Assembly: GCA_022791055.1 (NCBI GenBank)
Contig: JAAVYI010000029.1
Span: forward strand, 40,648-104,647
Length of the DNA: 64,000 nt
Source of the DNA: Clostridia bacterium
Lineage (GTDB): Bacteria > Bacillota > Clostridia > Christensenellales > Pumilibacteraceae
Direction of reading: 5' to 3'
Part shown: positions 9,725 to 18,582 of the stretch, one piece after another
Layout: each line of letters begins with the position of its first letter
Numbering within the stretch: the first letter of the stretch is position 1
Notes under the pieces: generated by a model
Database searches by the model: none
Seen by the model: only the letters and a program-made list of their open reading frames with translations
Told to the model about the DNA's origin: nothing
Position numbers and translations under genes: made by a program

Positions 9725-12700
9725 TTATCTGACGGCGCAGACACGTTGCAAGACAAGCGTATCGTTGTCGGTGGCAAGGCGTATACTGCCGAAAGTTACA
9801 TGTGTGTTTTCTCCGTCGAGTACGATCTTTAAGGATACGGTCGCATCCTTGCCGCGCATTTCTTTGGGCAAAAAGTCGGTGAGTTCGTACTTGAAAACGC
9901 CTTTTTTGGCGCGGTTGTACATCTTGCTGTACACGACTTCGTAGATACTCTTGACTTCGTACTCGAGGCCGTTTTCGTCGACGATGTAGACCAGCCATTT
10001 GGCGCCGTAGGTCAAGTCGGGGACATCGAGAACGAGGTAGTTCGCCTTATTCGTATTCAGCGTGAACGTCTCGCTCGTCGTCACCGAATGCACGGTGTCG
10101 ACGACGTTCTCGTACAGCGTTTTGCCCTTGACGAATGCGTAGCCGTCGAACACGACGCCGACGTCGTCACCGGTCGAGTCTGTGTAATTGTTGAGCACAT
10201 AGAAATCGAGACGCATATTGACGACGCCCGTGCGTTTGAACAGGTCGGCGATATTGACCTCGAACGTCCCCGCCTTGTTGCCCTCTTTGACGGTCAAGTC
10301 GGTGCCCATCGTGCCGTCGTTGCACTTGACGCCGTAGCTTGCGCCCTTGACGTCGCCGATCTTAAAGCGCAACACCGGGGTTTCGCTCAGGTCGACGGCG
10401 ATACCGGTCTTGAAGATCGAGCCGTAGCCGACGCCGGGGTTTCTGTTTTGCAGGCGGCCGGTCGAGGACACCGGGAACGCCCAGTTGCTGCCCCAACCGT
10501 TGACCATTTGATATTCCCCGTCTTTCAGTCCTACCGCCGGCACGAAACCGGTAGCGGGATCGAAGCCCTCGGTCGTATCGGTCACTTGGTCGCTTGTCAA
10601 ACGGATCTTTTTGACGGTGATATTGTCAACCGGCGTCTGTCCGCGGCGGAACGTGATTTCCATCGCGTAATGCGCGGCCGCATCCAGTTGCATATCGGCG
10701 ACTTTGAGCTTAATAGGCACGCCGCGTTTGACGGAGGCGACCGACGTTTGGTAGGCTTTTTCCGCGCCGTCGAATACCGTCACGGTTGCCGCGATAAACC
10801 CGTTTTGCTGGTCGGTCATACCGTCGAACACGATCTCCATATCGGTGTACTGCGCCGGGTCGAACGGCGGCAACGAGAATCGGTTGTTGGCGACCATGTC
10901 GCTGCCGTTGGTGAGCGTCAACATGCCGTCTTCTTTTGTTACGGTCGCGTTGGACGTAAACGTCAGCGTATTGAGATCGTATGCGTCCGTGTGCGCGGTC
11001 TCTTTGACAAAGCGCTGTTTTTGAATGGCAAAGCCGCGGTTATAGCCCTCGCTGATCCAGATGACTTGCACGGCTTGCGTGCCGGTCTTACCGGTGATCT
11101 TTACTAAGTCGAAACGGTAGTTCGGCAGGTCGAAGCCGGCCGCTTTGTCGATCAGCGTATAGGTGTCGTCGCCGATCTTGACCGCCAAGGTAAACGTCGC
11201 TTCGACGTTTTTGCAGAACGGATAGAAGTCGAACAGCGGATATTCGCTCAGATCGACGGTATATGTTTTGGTGAACGTGTCGATGTCGTAGCCCTTGTAC
11301 GACGGTTTGGAGATCGCCATATAGCCGGTCGGCCGGCGGTACTTCTCGGCGTCGGTCGGATAGTTGTTAAAACCGTTGTTATCGCAGATGAGCGCAATCG
11401 GCCCGGTGTATTTTTGCGGGTACGCCGTCCAACCGGACAGCGAGTCGCCGCCGGCGGGGCGCGGCTCGTTGAAGTCGTCCTGTACGCCGATCTCGACGCC
11501 GTTCGCCCGCAGAGTCGCCGTTTGGCTTTCTTTGTATGCGTTGCCGTTTGCATCGAATGCCGTCGCTTTCAAGTACAGCGTGCTTGCGTCCTCAAAACCC
11601 AGTTTGAACACGCCGCTCGCCGAATTGCGCACCGTGGTATTGTAGTCGCTAAAGCGTCCGCGCGAGACGTACAACCGATAGTACGCAGCACCCGCCGCCG
11701 TGACCGTCGCAGTCGCGCTGTCCGACTCGATGTCGGTGACGGATAGCGTTGCGGACGTATCGACCGATCCGGCTTGCGCCGCCGTTTCGCTCGGCGCGAT
11801 CTTGATATGCGCGGGCGTTTTGCTCTCCAGGCGGATCGCAATGCCGTTTTTAAGTTGCGCAGCGGTAAACGTGCCTAGGGTTTTTCCGTCTCGGGTGACG
11901 GTGTAACTGCCGACGGCGTAATGCGGGAATGTGATCATACGATCGCCCGCTGCGCCGAAGTTGTACAGTTTATAGGCGTTTTCGGTATTCGACAGATGCA
12001 ACCATGTGGCCGTATAGTTGAGAACCAGTACGTCCGGATCGACTGCTTTGCCCAGAACGGTGTACATCATCGCGCCCATCCAAATCTCGCCCATGCCGTA
12101 CATCTCTTTGCTGTGGCGGTTGACGCTCATCGCGCCGCCGTCGGCCAAACCGTTATCGCCCAGCGCGCCGGTCGGCTGCTCGAACGGGACGTACAGTGCG
12201 TCCAGCCAATCGGAGTGGCCGCCCAAAACGCCTTCGGGATAGCCGTTGACCGGCAGGGTCGACATCGCCGATTCGCGCAGTTGGTAATACAGTTGATATA
12301 AAAGCGGGTCGTCGGTGTACTCGAGAATGGGCACGAGCAGTTCGAGCGTCTCGACCATTTCCCAAAACGCTTCCCACCGCTCGTAGGCGCAGGCATAGCC
12401 GTAGCCGAGCGTTTGGAAATACGTGTGCGGGTGCGAGTTGTGGAAGTAGAAGAAGTACACACCGCGCGATGCTTGCAAAGCGTAGTTAAGGTACGACTTC
12501 TCGCCCGTCATTTCGTACAGTTTCAAGTTCATGCGCGCGATATAGCCGACGCTTTCGGGCTTGGGCGCGTGTCTTAACGACGACGAGCGCTCGAAGCCTT
12601 GCTTATTGGCCTGGTCGGTCGCCTTACGCATAAACTCGAGATATTCGGCTTTGTCGCGTTCGTTGGTGGTGATCTCCGAGGCGATGTACATACAGTTCGC

Positions 12701-14284
12701 CCACATCGCTTCCGCGCCGCTCGAGCCGCCGTTCTCGAAGTCGAGTTTCGGCGTGCCGTCAAGCCCCCACTCGATCGGTTGCTCGAAGTTCTCACCGCGC
12801 AAACGTTTGACCATGACCATCAATTTTAAGTACGCTTCTTTGAGTTCGGCGTTGTCGGTCAGGATCGCCAGTTCGCCCAAATAGGCGCAGCGGGTAAAGT
12901 ACTTGAACGCGCCGAAGTTTTTGGAGTTCGGCCCCATGTACGAGTCGACGGCGCCGTAGTCGTTGCCGAAGCACTGCAAGAAGAAGAAATATTCGTCGGT
13001 GTACTCTTTATACGCCGGAATGCTGTTGAGCGGCATGATAAAGCACTTGTTGTACTTGGGATCGGGGCGCACGAATTGCAAAAGATACTTCATGGCAAAA
13101 TCATAGAGATCGTTGTCCCCCGTCACTTGCGCATAGCGGATCATACCTTTGAGCTGGTCGAGCGTGCCGCCCGCCTCGACGCCGCCGTTATTGTAGCCAT
13201 ACGGTCCCCAGCCGTAGTCGTCGCCCAAGGGACGGCCGCGGGAATCCAGCTCGTCGTACATGGCGCCGTATACCGCTTCGTCCCAGTCGGTGACGTTCAT
13301 ATTGGAATTGGCCGCAAACAGCGACAGCGGGTCGATCTCGTACAGTTTGGCATACTCGCTGCGCGCGTCGTAGATCAGGTCGTAGAACGAATCGTACGTA
13401 CCCGGACGCACGCACACGCGCTCGATGAACGTGTTGTTCTCGCTTTGCCGCAACATGCCGTCGCTCGACAGCATACCGGCCTCGAAATAGTCGTTTAAGG
13501 CGACTCTGCGACGCGCCGTATTGAAACAGCCGGCCGTATCGTACAGGTCGATGACGTCGATATATGTAAACACTTTGTTTTCGTCGTCTTGCCGCGTCAG
13601 CTTACCGGCCAGCGCCGGGAACGAATACGGCAGCGAGTACTGCGTGTCGTCCGCCTTGCGCGAAAGGATGTAGCCGTACTCGGTGTACTCGTCGACCTTG
13701 CTCTTGAACGAGAACGACACGTCGCCGACGTCGAGTTTGTAGTCGTGCGGCGGGGTCAGCGTCACGCGACGCTCGACGAACTGCGAGTCTGCCGAAACGG
13801 TCAGCGTCGAGGTAAAGCCCTTGCCTTGCAATGTGACCGCCTTTTTGTTCGCCTCGTCGGCCGAAACAGTCACCGTTTCGACAAAGCCGCTGACGTGCTT
13901 ATCGAGACCGTCTGCGTCGGACGTAGACAGCACGTTGAAATAGGCGCCGTCCTCGTGGAGATTGCCGTCGGCGTCGACGCGTCCGGATGCGCTGGTAAAC
14001 ACTTTTTCGGCGCTACTGCCCTTCATGGCGTAAATGCCGTCGAACAGCCAGTTGTTGCCGCTGTGTCGGAACACCCATTTGGTCACGCCGGCGACGCCGA
14101 TCTCCAGCGTCGAATCCGACAGCGACAGCGTCGGCGTGTACGTCTTAACGGTCGTGTCCGTATAGTCGCGCGGGCCGTCCTCCGGCTCCGACTGCTCTTT
14201 CTTGCGGCAGGCGATCGCGCCCGACGCCAGCATCACCAGCATCAGAACAGCGCAAAATACGGCGATCCATCGTCTTTTTTTCAT
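9725..14284 (-). CDS. 1519-aa lipoprotein with helical-toroid-like core, function unknown
   Basis: A very large exported lipoprotein: signal MKKRRWIAVFCAVLMLVMLA, then SGAIAC with Cys26 as lipid anchor. Residues about 45-300 look like a beta-rich N-terminal domain (VTKWVFRHSGNNWLFDG). Residues about 340-800 are helix-rich with many Trp/Tyr (DYGWGPYGYNNGG, YAMKYLLQF-like, HNSHPHTYFQTLGYGYACAY, GYPEGVLGGHSDWLDALY), resembling the (alpha/alpha)6 toroid of several glycoside hydrolase and polysaccharide lyase families. The last 600 residues look like fibronectin and carbohydrate-binding-like modules. I do not recognise a named family. Its start overlaps the LacI stop by ATGA, so it is made with the operon. 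It could be the extracellular enzyme or glycan-capture protein that feeds the ABC importer (inference). Confidence 0.75.
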   Translation of the reverse strand: MKKRRWIAVFCAVLMLVMLASGAIACRKKEQSEPEDGPRDYTDTTVKTYTPTLSLSDSTLEIGVAGVTKWVFRHSGNNWLFDGIYAMKGSSAEKVFTSASGRVDADGNLHEDGAYFNVLSTSDADGLDKHVSGFVETVTVSADEANKKAVTLQGKGFTSTLTVSADSQFVERRVTLTPPHDYKLDVGDVSFSFKSKVDEYTEYGYILSRKADDTQYSLPYSFPALAGKLTRQDDENKVFTYIDVIDLYDTAGCFNTARRRVALNDYFEAGMLSSDGMLRQSENNTFIERVCVRPGTYDSFYDLIYDARSEYAKLYEIDPLSLFAANSNMNVTDWDEAVYGAMYDELDSRGRPLGDDYGWGPYGYNNGGVEAGGTLDQLKGMIRYAQVTGDNDLYDFAMKYLLQFVRPDPKYNKCFIMPLNSIPAYKEYTDEYFFFLQCFGNDYGAVDSYMGPNSKNFGAFKYFTRCAYLGELAILTDNAELKEAYLKLMVMVKRLRGENFEQPIEWGLDGTPKLDFENGGSSGAEAMWANCMYIASEITTNERDKAEYLEFMRKATDQANKQGFERSSSLRHAPKPESVGYIARMNLKLYEMTGEKSYLNYALQASRGVYFFYFHNSHPHTYFQTLGYGYACAYERWEAFWEMVETLELLVPILEYTDDPLLYQLYYQLRESAMSTLPVNGYPEGVLGGHSDWLDALYVPFEQPTGALGDNGLADGGAMSVNRHSKEMYGMGEIWMGAMMYTVLGKAVDPDVLVLNYTATWLHLSNTENAYKLYNFGAAGDRMITFPHYAVGSYTVTRDGKTLGTFTAAQLKNGIAIRLESKTPAHIKIAPSETAAQAGSVDTSATLSVTDIESDSATATVTAAGAAYYRLYVSRGRFSDYNTTVRNSASGVFKLGFEDASTLYLKATAFDANGNAYKESQTATLRANGVEIGVQDDFNEPRPAGGDSLSGWTAYPQKYTGPIALICDNNGFNNYPTDAEKYRRPTGYMAISKPSYKGYDIDTFTKTYTVDLSEYPLFDFYPFCKNVEATFTLAVKIGDDTYTLIDKAAGFDLPNYRFDLVKITGKTGTQAVQVIWISEGYNRGFAIQKQRFVKETAHTDAYDLNTLTFTSNATVTKEDGMLTLTNGSDMVANNRFSLPPFDPAQYTDMEIVFDGMTDQQNGFIAATVTVFDGAEKAYQTSVASVKRGVPIKLKVADMQLDAAAHYAMEITFRRGQTPVDNITVKKIRLTSDQVTDTTEGFDPATGFVPAVGLKDGEYQMVNGWGSNWAFPVSSTGRLQNRNPGVGYGSIFKTGIAVDLSETPVLRFKIGDVKGASYGVKCNDGTMGTDLTVKEGNKAGTFEVNIADLFKRTGVVNMRLDFYVLNNYTDSTGDDVGVVFDGYAFVKGKTLYENVVDTVHSVTTSETFTLNTNKANYLVLDVPDLTYGAKWLVYIVDENGLEYEVKSIYEVVYSKMYNRAKKGVFKYELTDFLPKEMRGKDATVSLKIVLDGENTHVTFGSIRLATDNDTLVLQRVCAVR

Positions 14285-15303
14285 TGCTCAACACTCTCCT
14301 TTTGGTTTTTACTGTTTACTTTTACCGACTGCCGCTCGACAAGTTTGGCGTTTAAGCAAACCTGTCGGCTTTGCGCGTCGTAATAGCCGATTTGTTCCCG
14401 CAGCAGTCCGAACGCGACGCGTCCCAACTCGAACCGCGGTATGTGCATGGTCGTCAGCGGCGGGTCGAACTGCTTGACGAACGGCATATCGTCGAACCCG
14501 ACCACCGAGAAGTCGGCGGGAATGCGCTTATCATGCGCCTTGATGATCTCGTACACGTCGTGCGCAATGCTGTCGCTGGCGCAGACGACCGCAGCCCCGG
14601 AAGTCTTGCGTACATAGTCGGCAAACGCCACGTCGTCGAACGGTCGGCTTTTGCCGTCCTTGCCGATAATGTCGGTATGGGCGACGCCGTATTCGCGGCA
14701 GGCCGCCAAAAATCCGCGGTAGCGCTCGTCGTAGCTGAGCGCCCAGTCGACGTCGCCGACGAACGCCAACTTGTCACAGCCCGATCGAATCAGATATTCG
14801 GTCATTTTATACGAGTTGCCGTAGTTGTTGACGCGCACTTCGAAGCAGTCGGGGTTGGCGTCGATGAGATCGACAAACACCTTGGGCATATTGAGCTTTT
14901 TGAAGTATTCGGCCAGCTTTTTGTCCATTTGCCGAATGACGATCAACCCCCAAGGTTTGGAATCGATGATGCGGGACACGAACTGTTCGACGTCCTCGCC
15001 GTCCTTGAGACTTAAGATATTAGCGATAAATTTCTTTTCGAGCGCCGAATTTTCGATCCCCGCAATGATCCGGGTGAAAAAACTTTCTTCGCCCAAATAT
15101 TCTTCGCCGATGATGACGGCAATGCGCTTACTGATTTTAAGCGATGCGTGCGGCGTCTTAAAATAGCCCATTTCGACGGCTTTGGTGATGATATGCCGTT
15201 TCATCTCCTCGCTTACGCCGTACTTGTCTGTCAGCGCATACGAAACCAGGCTGCGCGACACGCCCAGCGCTTTGGCTATTTCGGTCATCGTTACCTTTCT
15301 CAT
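14281..15303 (-). CDS. LacI-family transcriptional regulator
   Basis: A 340-aa regulator with an N-terminal LacI helix-turn-helix (MTEIAKALGVSRSLVSYALT) and a periplasmic-binding-protein-like sensor domain from about residue 55 (KRIAVIIGEEYLGE to PLTTMHIPRFELGR). The start at 15303 is preceded by AGAGAGG and lies 13 bp after the beta-mannosidase stop; an in-frame upstream ATG lies inside that gene. It is the second gene of the mannoside operon and overlaps the next gene by ATGA, so it probably regulates its own operon. Three GTAAGYAAAA copies around the operon promoter are candidate operators. The sugar that releases it is unknown; mannose or a mannobiose is the contextual guess. Confidence 0.93.
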   Translation of the reverse strand: MRKVTMTEIAKALGVSRSLVSYALTDKYGVSEEMKRHIITKAVEMGYFKTPHASLKISKRIAVIIGEEYLGEESFFTRIIAGIENSALEKKFIANILSLKDGEDVEQFVSRIIDSKPWGLIVIRQMDKKLAEYFKKLNMPKVFVDLIDANPDCFEVRVNNYGNSYKMTEYLIRSGCDKLAFVGDVDWALSYDERYRGFLAACREYGVAHTDIIGKDGKSRPFDDVAFADYVRKTSGAAVVCASDSIAHDVYEIIKAHDKRIPADFSVVGFDDMPFVKQFDPPLTTMHIPRFELGRVAFGLLREQIGYYDAQSRQVCLNAKLVERQSVKVNSKNQKESVEQ

Positions 15304-15316
15304 CGGCACCTCTCTT

Positions 15317-17527
15317 CTAATGTTGCCCTTTCCGTCTTTCGACAAACGCGATCGCCGGCGCTTTTTCGCAGTGCGCGCCCGATCGGATCAACAAAACAAT
15401 TTCGTTGGTATAGACTTTGCCGCCTGCGTCCCGCGCCTCTAAGACAAAGCGCATCGAACTGCCGCGCGGCACCTCGAACGCGATCGTCCCGGCGCGAACG
15501 CTTTTGCCCGCTCCCTTCACAGTTGCCGCAAACGCATGTTCGGTTATAAGTCCGTCGACGTCGACCGTCACAAACAGTTCGAACGCGCCGCAACGCTCGC
15601 TTGTCAGGAACACATCGGCGGTGAAAGCCTCGCCCGGTCGGTAAACCAACTTGTCGTATCGCATATTGGGATTGACGGCCGCATAGGCTTGCCGCACCGC
15701 GTAATAGGCGGCTTTGGGTTGACAAAAGTAGTCGACCAGGTTGGTACAGCACAGATTAGGATACGGTTCGTCGAACTGCCAGATGATGCTGCCGCTGTTG
15801 CGGAACGCGCGGCGGCGGTTGGCCTCGACGGCGTAGCGCAGCGCTTCGGCCTGCAAATACTGGCTGAGCGCGATCTGTTCGGCAACGTCGGCGGCCTTGC
15901 CGAAGATCTCCTCGGTACGGGGCATTTGGTTCCACCACTCCGCTTTATGCCGCCAGATATAGTTGTCCGCAATGTACGACAGGTTGCGTTGCGCGGGCGT
16001 CAGCATTTTTTCGATCGCCGACGGATTGCAAAAACCGTCGACGCCGAACTCGCCGTGTAACAGGCAGTCCGATCGGTTATACAGATCGTAGTGCTGCGGG
16101 CTGCCGGTAAAGTCCCACGGTCCGTGTACGTCGTGGTGCAAGCCCTGTCCGAATAGCGTCGGTTTCAGTGCGCTGTTCGGGCCGGACGCCGTCGTCGGGA
16201 ACATGGCGCGCGTCCCGTCCAAGCGGTCGACGATCTCTTTTAATGCGGCCAAATTGGGGTGCGAGAAGTCGAGCGGTATCCAGTTATCCATCAGCTCGTT
16301 GCCGCCGCAGTACACGGCAAGCGACGGGTGGTTGCGCAGCCGTTTGACCGCGCTTTCAGCCGTCGCTTTGAGCGCCTCGATCCCCGCCGGAATGACGGTC
16401 GCGCAGTTGTCGATGCCACTGCTCGACTGCGGAAAATCCTGCCACACGAGCAAGCCCAGTCGGTCACACTGATTGTAAAACGTTTCGGTTTCGATCAGGC
16501 CGCCGCCCCAGATCCGTATGAGATTGACGTGCATTTCTTTAGCGAGCGTCAACAGCGTCCGATACTTTTCTTCGGTCATCTTCGCCCGCGACATCTCGAT
16601 CGGCACGAAGTTGACGCCTTTTATGTAGATCTTTTCGCCGTTGACCGTCAGCGTATACGGCAGGCTGCCGGCCGGCGCGTCCTCGTTTTCGACAAAGCGC
16701 ACTTCGCGGAAACCGACGTTATACGCTCGTTGCCACAGTATTTTTTCGTCCGCAACGACCGAAAGCGTGCCGCGATACAGCGCGGCCTCACCCGCCCCGT
16801 TACAATACCACAGGCGGGGATTTTCGACTTGCAAGCGTAAGCAACCGCTTGCGCCGCACGTCTCGACCGTCTGTCCGTCCAGTTCGAAACGAACGCGGCT
16901 TTTGTCGGGTATGTATTTTCCGCTATACTCGACGGAAACCGCGCCCGACGGGTCGGCGACGATGCGCGCCTCGAGTTCGGGGCCGGTTTGCAATACGACC
17001 GGCGCGACAAGCCCCAAGCTGACCAAGCGCGGGCAGAAGTCCCACTTGAAGTCGTAGCGGGTGCGCTGCGCGGTGATCTTCGAGGTATAACCCGACTGGT
17101 TGAGATTCTCTTCGGGGCATTCGACCATGACGATTAGCGTGCCGCTCGTGCCGGCGTACGCCGACAGGTCGACGGCAAACGGGACAAAGCTGTTATAGTG
17201 CCGCCCCAAAAAGCGATTGTTGTAGTAGACGGAGAACGCGCCGTCGACGCCCTCGAAACAAAGGCGCGCGTCGGTCGGAACGGAAATGCGGGCGCGGTAC
17301 ACCCACCAACGGTTTGCCACCCACTCGCAGTGATAGGAATTGACGTCGAGCATCGGATCCTCGATGACGCCGCACCGCAGCAGCGTATCGTAGATCGATT
17401 CGCCCGGTAATACGGCGTATTCTTCGGTCGCCGAGGCCTGCGTAATACCGTGTTCGACGGTGAACCCGAATAGCGGGACGTTGGCGTAATATCCTTGTAC
17501 TGTCCAGTCCGTAATCCTCTTTTCCAC
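15317..17527 (-). CDS. GH2 beta-mannosidase
   Basis: This about 736-aa cytoplasmic GH2 enzyme removes beta-linked mannose from the non-reducing end. It has the sugar-binding jelly roll, an Ig-like middle and a TIM barrel with the beta-mannosidase hallmark WGGGLIETETFYNQCDRLGL and WQDFPQSSSG. Acid/base Glu is in CGGNELMDNW (about residue 411) and the nucleophile Glu in LLHGEFGVDGF (about 493). No ATG fits the N-terminus. I chose GTG at 17527 because GGGATGG lies 6 nt upstream and MEKRITDWTVQGYY matches how the family starts; a TTG at 17560 would add 11 residues. It is somewhat shorter than the usual 800-850 aa. First gene after the operon promoter. Confidence 0.88.
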   Translation of the reverse strand: MEKRITDWTVQGYYANVPLFGFTVEHGITQASATEEYAVLPGESIYDTLLRCGVIEDPMLDVNSYHCEWVANRWWVYRARISVPTDARLCFEGVDGAFSVYYNNRFLGRHYNSFVPFAVDLSAYAGTSGTLIVMVECPEENLNQSGYTSKITAQRTRYDFKWDFCPRLVSLGLVAPVVLQTGPELEARIVADPSGAVSVEYSGKYIPDKSRVRFELDGQTVETCGASGCLRLQVENPRLWYCNGAGEAALYRGTLSVVADEKILWQRAYNVGFREVRFVENEDAPAGSLPYTLTVNGEKIYIKGVNFVPIEMSRAKMTEEKYRTLLTLAKEMHVNLIRIWGGGLIETETFYNQCDRLGLLVWQDFPQSSSGIDNCATVIPAGIEALKATAESAVKRLRNHPSLAVYCGGNELMDNWIPLDFSHPNLAALKEIVDRLDGTRAMFPTTASGPNSALKPTLFGQGLHHDVHGPWDFTGSPQHYDLYNRSDCLLHGEFGVDGFCNPSAIEKMLTPAQRNLSYIADNYIWRHKAEWWNQMPRTEEIFGKAADVAEQIALSQYLQAEALRYAVEANRRRAFRNSGSIIWQFDEPYPNLCCTNLVDYFCQPKAAYYAVRQAYAAVNPNMRYDKLVYRPGEAFTADVFLTSERCGAFELFVTVDVDGLITEHAFAATVKGAGKSVRAGTIAFEVPRGSSMRFVLEARDAGGKVYTNEIVLLIRSGAHCEKAPAIAFVERRKGQH

Positions 17528-17600
17528 TGCGCACCATCCCAAATCGCCGATTTCGGGCAACGCCCGAACGTCTGCCTTTTCACAACGTTTTTTTCTGACC

Positions 17601-17700
17601 TTTTGCTTACAATTTAATTATAAAGTACCCCCTCCCGCTTGTCAATACCTACATTCTTTCGTGTCCTTATGTTTTACTTACGTTTTGACGTTTTGCTTAC
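17601..17700 (-). promoter_or_regulatory. Three operator-like GTAAGYAAAA copies at mannoside promoter
   Basis: On the minus strand GTAAGCAAAA occurs at 17601-17610 and 17691-17700, and GTAAGTAAAA at 17672-17681. The first lies just downstream of the -10 box near the expected transcription start; the other two lie upstream of the -35 box, 19 bp apart. This arrangement, bracketing a promoter in front of a LacI gene, fits repression by looping or roadblock. That they are the LacI binding sites is inference. Confidence 0.55.
17617..17645 (-). promoter_or_regulatory. Sigma-A promoter of the mannoside operon
   Basis: On the minus strand TTGACA (17640-17645) and TATAAT (17617-17622) are separated by exactly 17 bp, a perfect consensus. 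The start of transcription would be near 17610, about 80 nt before the beta-mannosidase start codon. Confidence 0.9.
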
Positions 17701-17741
17701 GTTTGCATTTTTCTTGCTTTCTTTTACGCTTTCGCGGCAGC

Positions 17742-17772
17742 AAAAAAGGCGCCGCTTACCTTGCGCGACGCC
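17742..17772 (-). terminator. Intrinsic terminator after the SDR-GNAT pair
   Basis: On the minus strand GGCGTCGC and GCGGCGCC pair (8 bp with one G-U) around a 9-nt loop and are followed by TTTTTT. It lies 30 bp after the stop of the GNAT gene and isolates it from the mannoside promoter. Confidence 0.85.
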
Positions 17773-17801
17773 ATTGCCTGAAAAAATATATGTATCGTAG
17801 T

Positions 17802-18581
17802 TTACGGACGGTCGGCCTGTAAAAGCGCGGCGACTTCGGCGATCGGCTTTGCCGTCAATTCCACCCATGCCGGGCGAAAGCCGCTTGCGAGCGCGTTGCG
17901 CACCGACGGCAAATTGCACCAAGCCGCACAGTAAAACGGAATTTTGCCGCGGCGGAAAATCTCGTCGGCCAGCTTTGCCGAAAGCGCTGCGGCAATCCCC
18001 TGCCGTCGGTAAGCCGGCAATACGTCGATACCGATTTGCCACATGCCGTCGCAATCGGCAGAGGCCCCGGCTGCGCCGACGGGACGCGCGCCGTCATATG
18101 CGACCAGCAACAGACGGTCGTCCTCTTTGCGCTGTATACTGAGCGCATTGCGCCACTGCGGCAGATAGAACGGCGCGAGCGACGGCGGCTCGAACAGCCG
18201 TGTCGGATACGGACATGGCGGCGACGGCATATGCGCCGACACCGGCAAGAAGTATTCCGCCATGTGACATGTTTGCAAACCGAACGGCGCCAACAGCTTG
18301 TCCAGTCTATGGATACCGGGCGTCTCGAACCCGTGCGCCGGGGACGTTTCCGCCAAATACGTTTCGACGGCCGGCCGCACATCCCGACGACAGGACGCAA
18401 CTACATTCGCGCCGTAGGAAACCAACTGACAGTCAAACGGCAAGCGCAAATATCGCCTTGCGCCCTCGACCGCGCCCGACTCGACAATGACGTTCTCACG
18501 CGCAAAAAAATCGTCTGCACGGCAGCACAGTTCGCGCGCCGACTGCGCTGCGGCGCACTTAAGCATTGTCTCCGCCGTCAT
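17802..18581 (-). CDS. GNAT family N-acetyltransferase
   Basis: A 259-aa protein whose C-terminal half is a GNAT fold: LLLVAYDGARPVGAAGAS is the central strand pair, and YRRQGIAAALSAKLADEI is the acetyl-CoA binding loop (Q/RxxGxA/G). The N-terminal 130 residues are more variable and rich in Cys and His. It starts 1 bp after the stop of the upstream SDR gene and ends before a clear terminator, so the two form a transcription unit. Substrate cannot be read from the sequence; the mention of Cys-rich N-terminus is an observation only. Confidence 0.85.
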   Translation of the reverse strand: MTAETMLKCAAAQSARELCCRADDFFARENVIVESGAVEGARRYLRLPFDCQLVSYGANVVASCRRDVRPAVETYLAETSPAHGFETPGIHRLDKLLAPFGLQTCHMAEYFLPVSAHMPSPPCPYPTRLFEPPSLAPFYLPQWRNALSIQRKEDDRLLLVAYDGARPVGAAGASADCDGMWQIGIDVLPAYRRQGIAAALSAKLADEIFRRGKIPFYCAAWCNLPSVRNALASGFRPAWVELTAKPIAEVAALLQADRP

Positions 18582-18582
18582 A

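Noticed and set aside
8489..9832. A 447-codon open frame on the plus strand opposite the Ig-like lipoprotein gene
   Set aside because: Composition is His/Arg/Asp/Val-rich nonsense with no domain; it is the antisense shadow of a GC-biased coding strand that carries clear lipoprotein and Ig modules.
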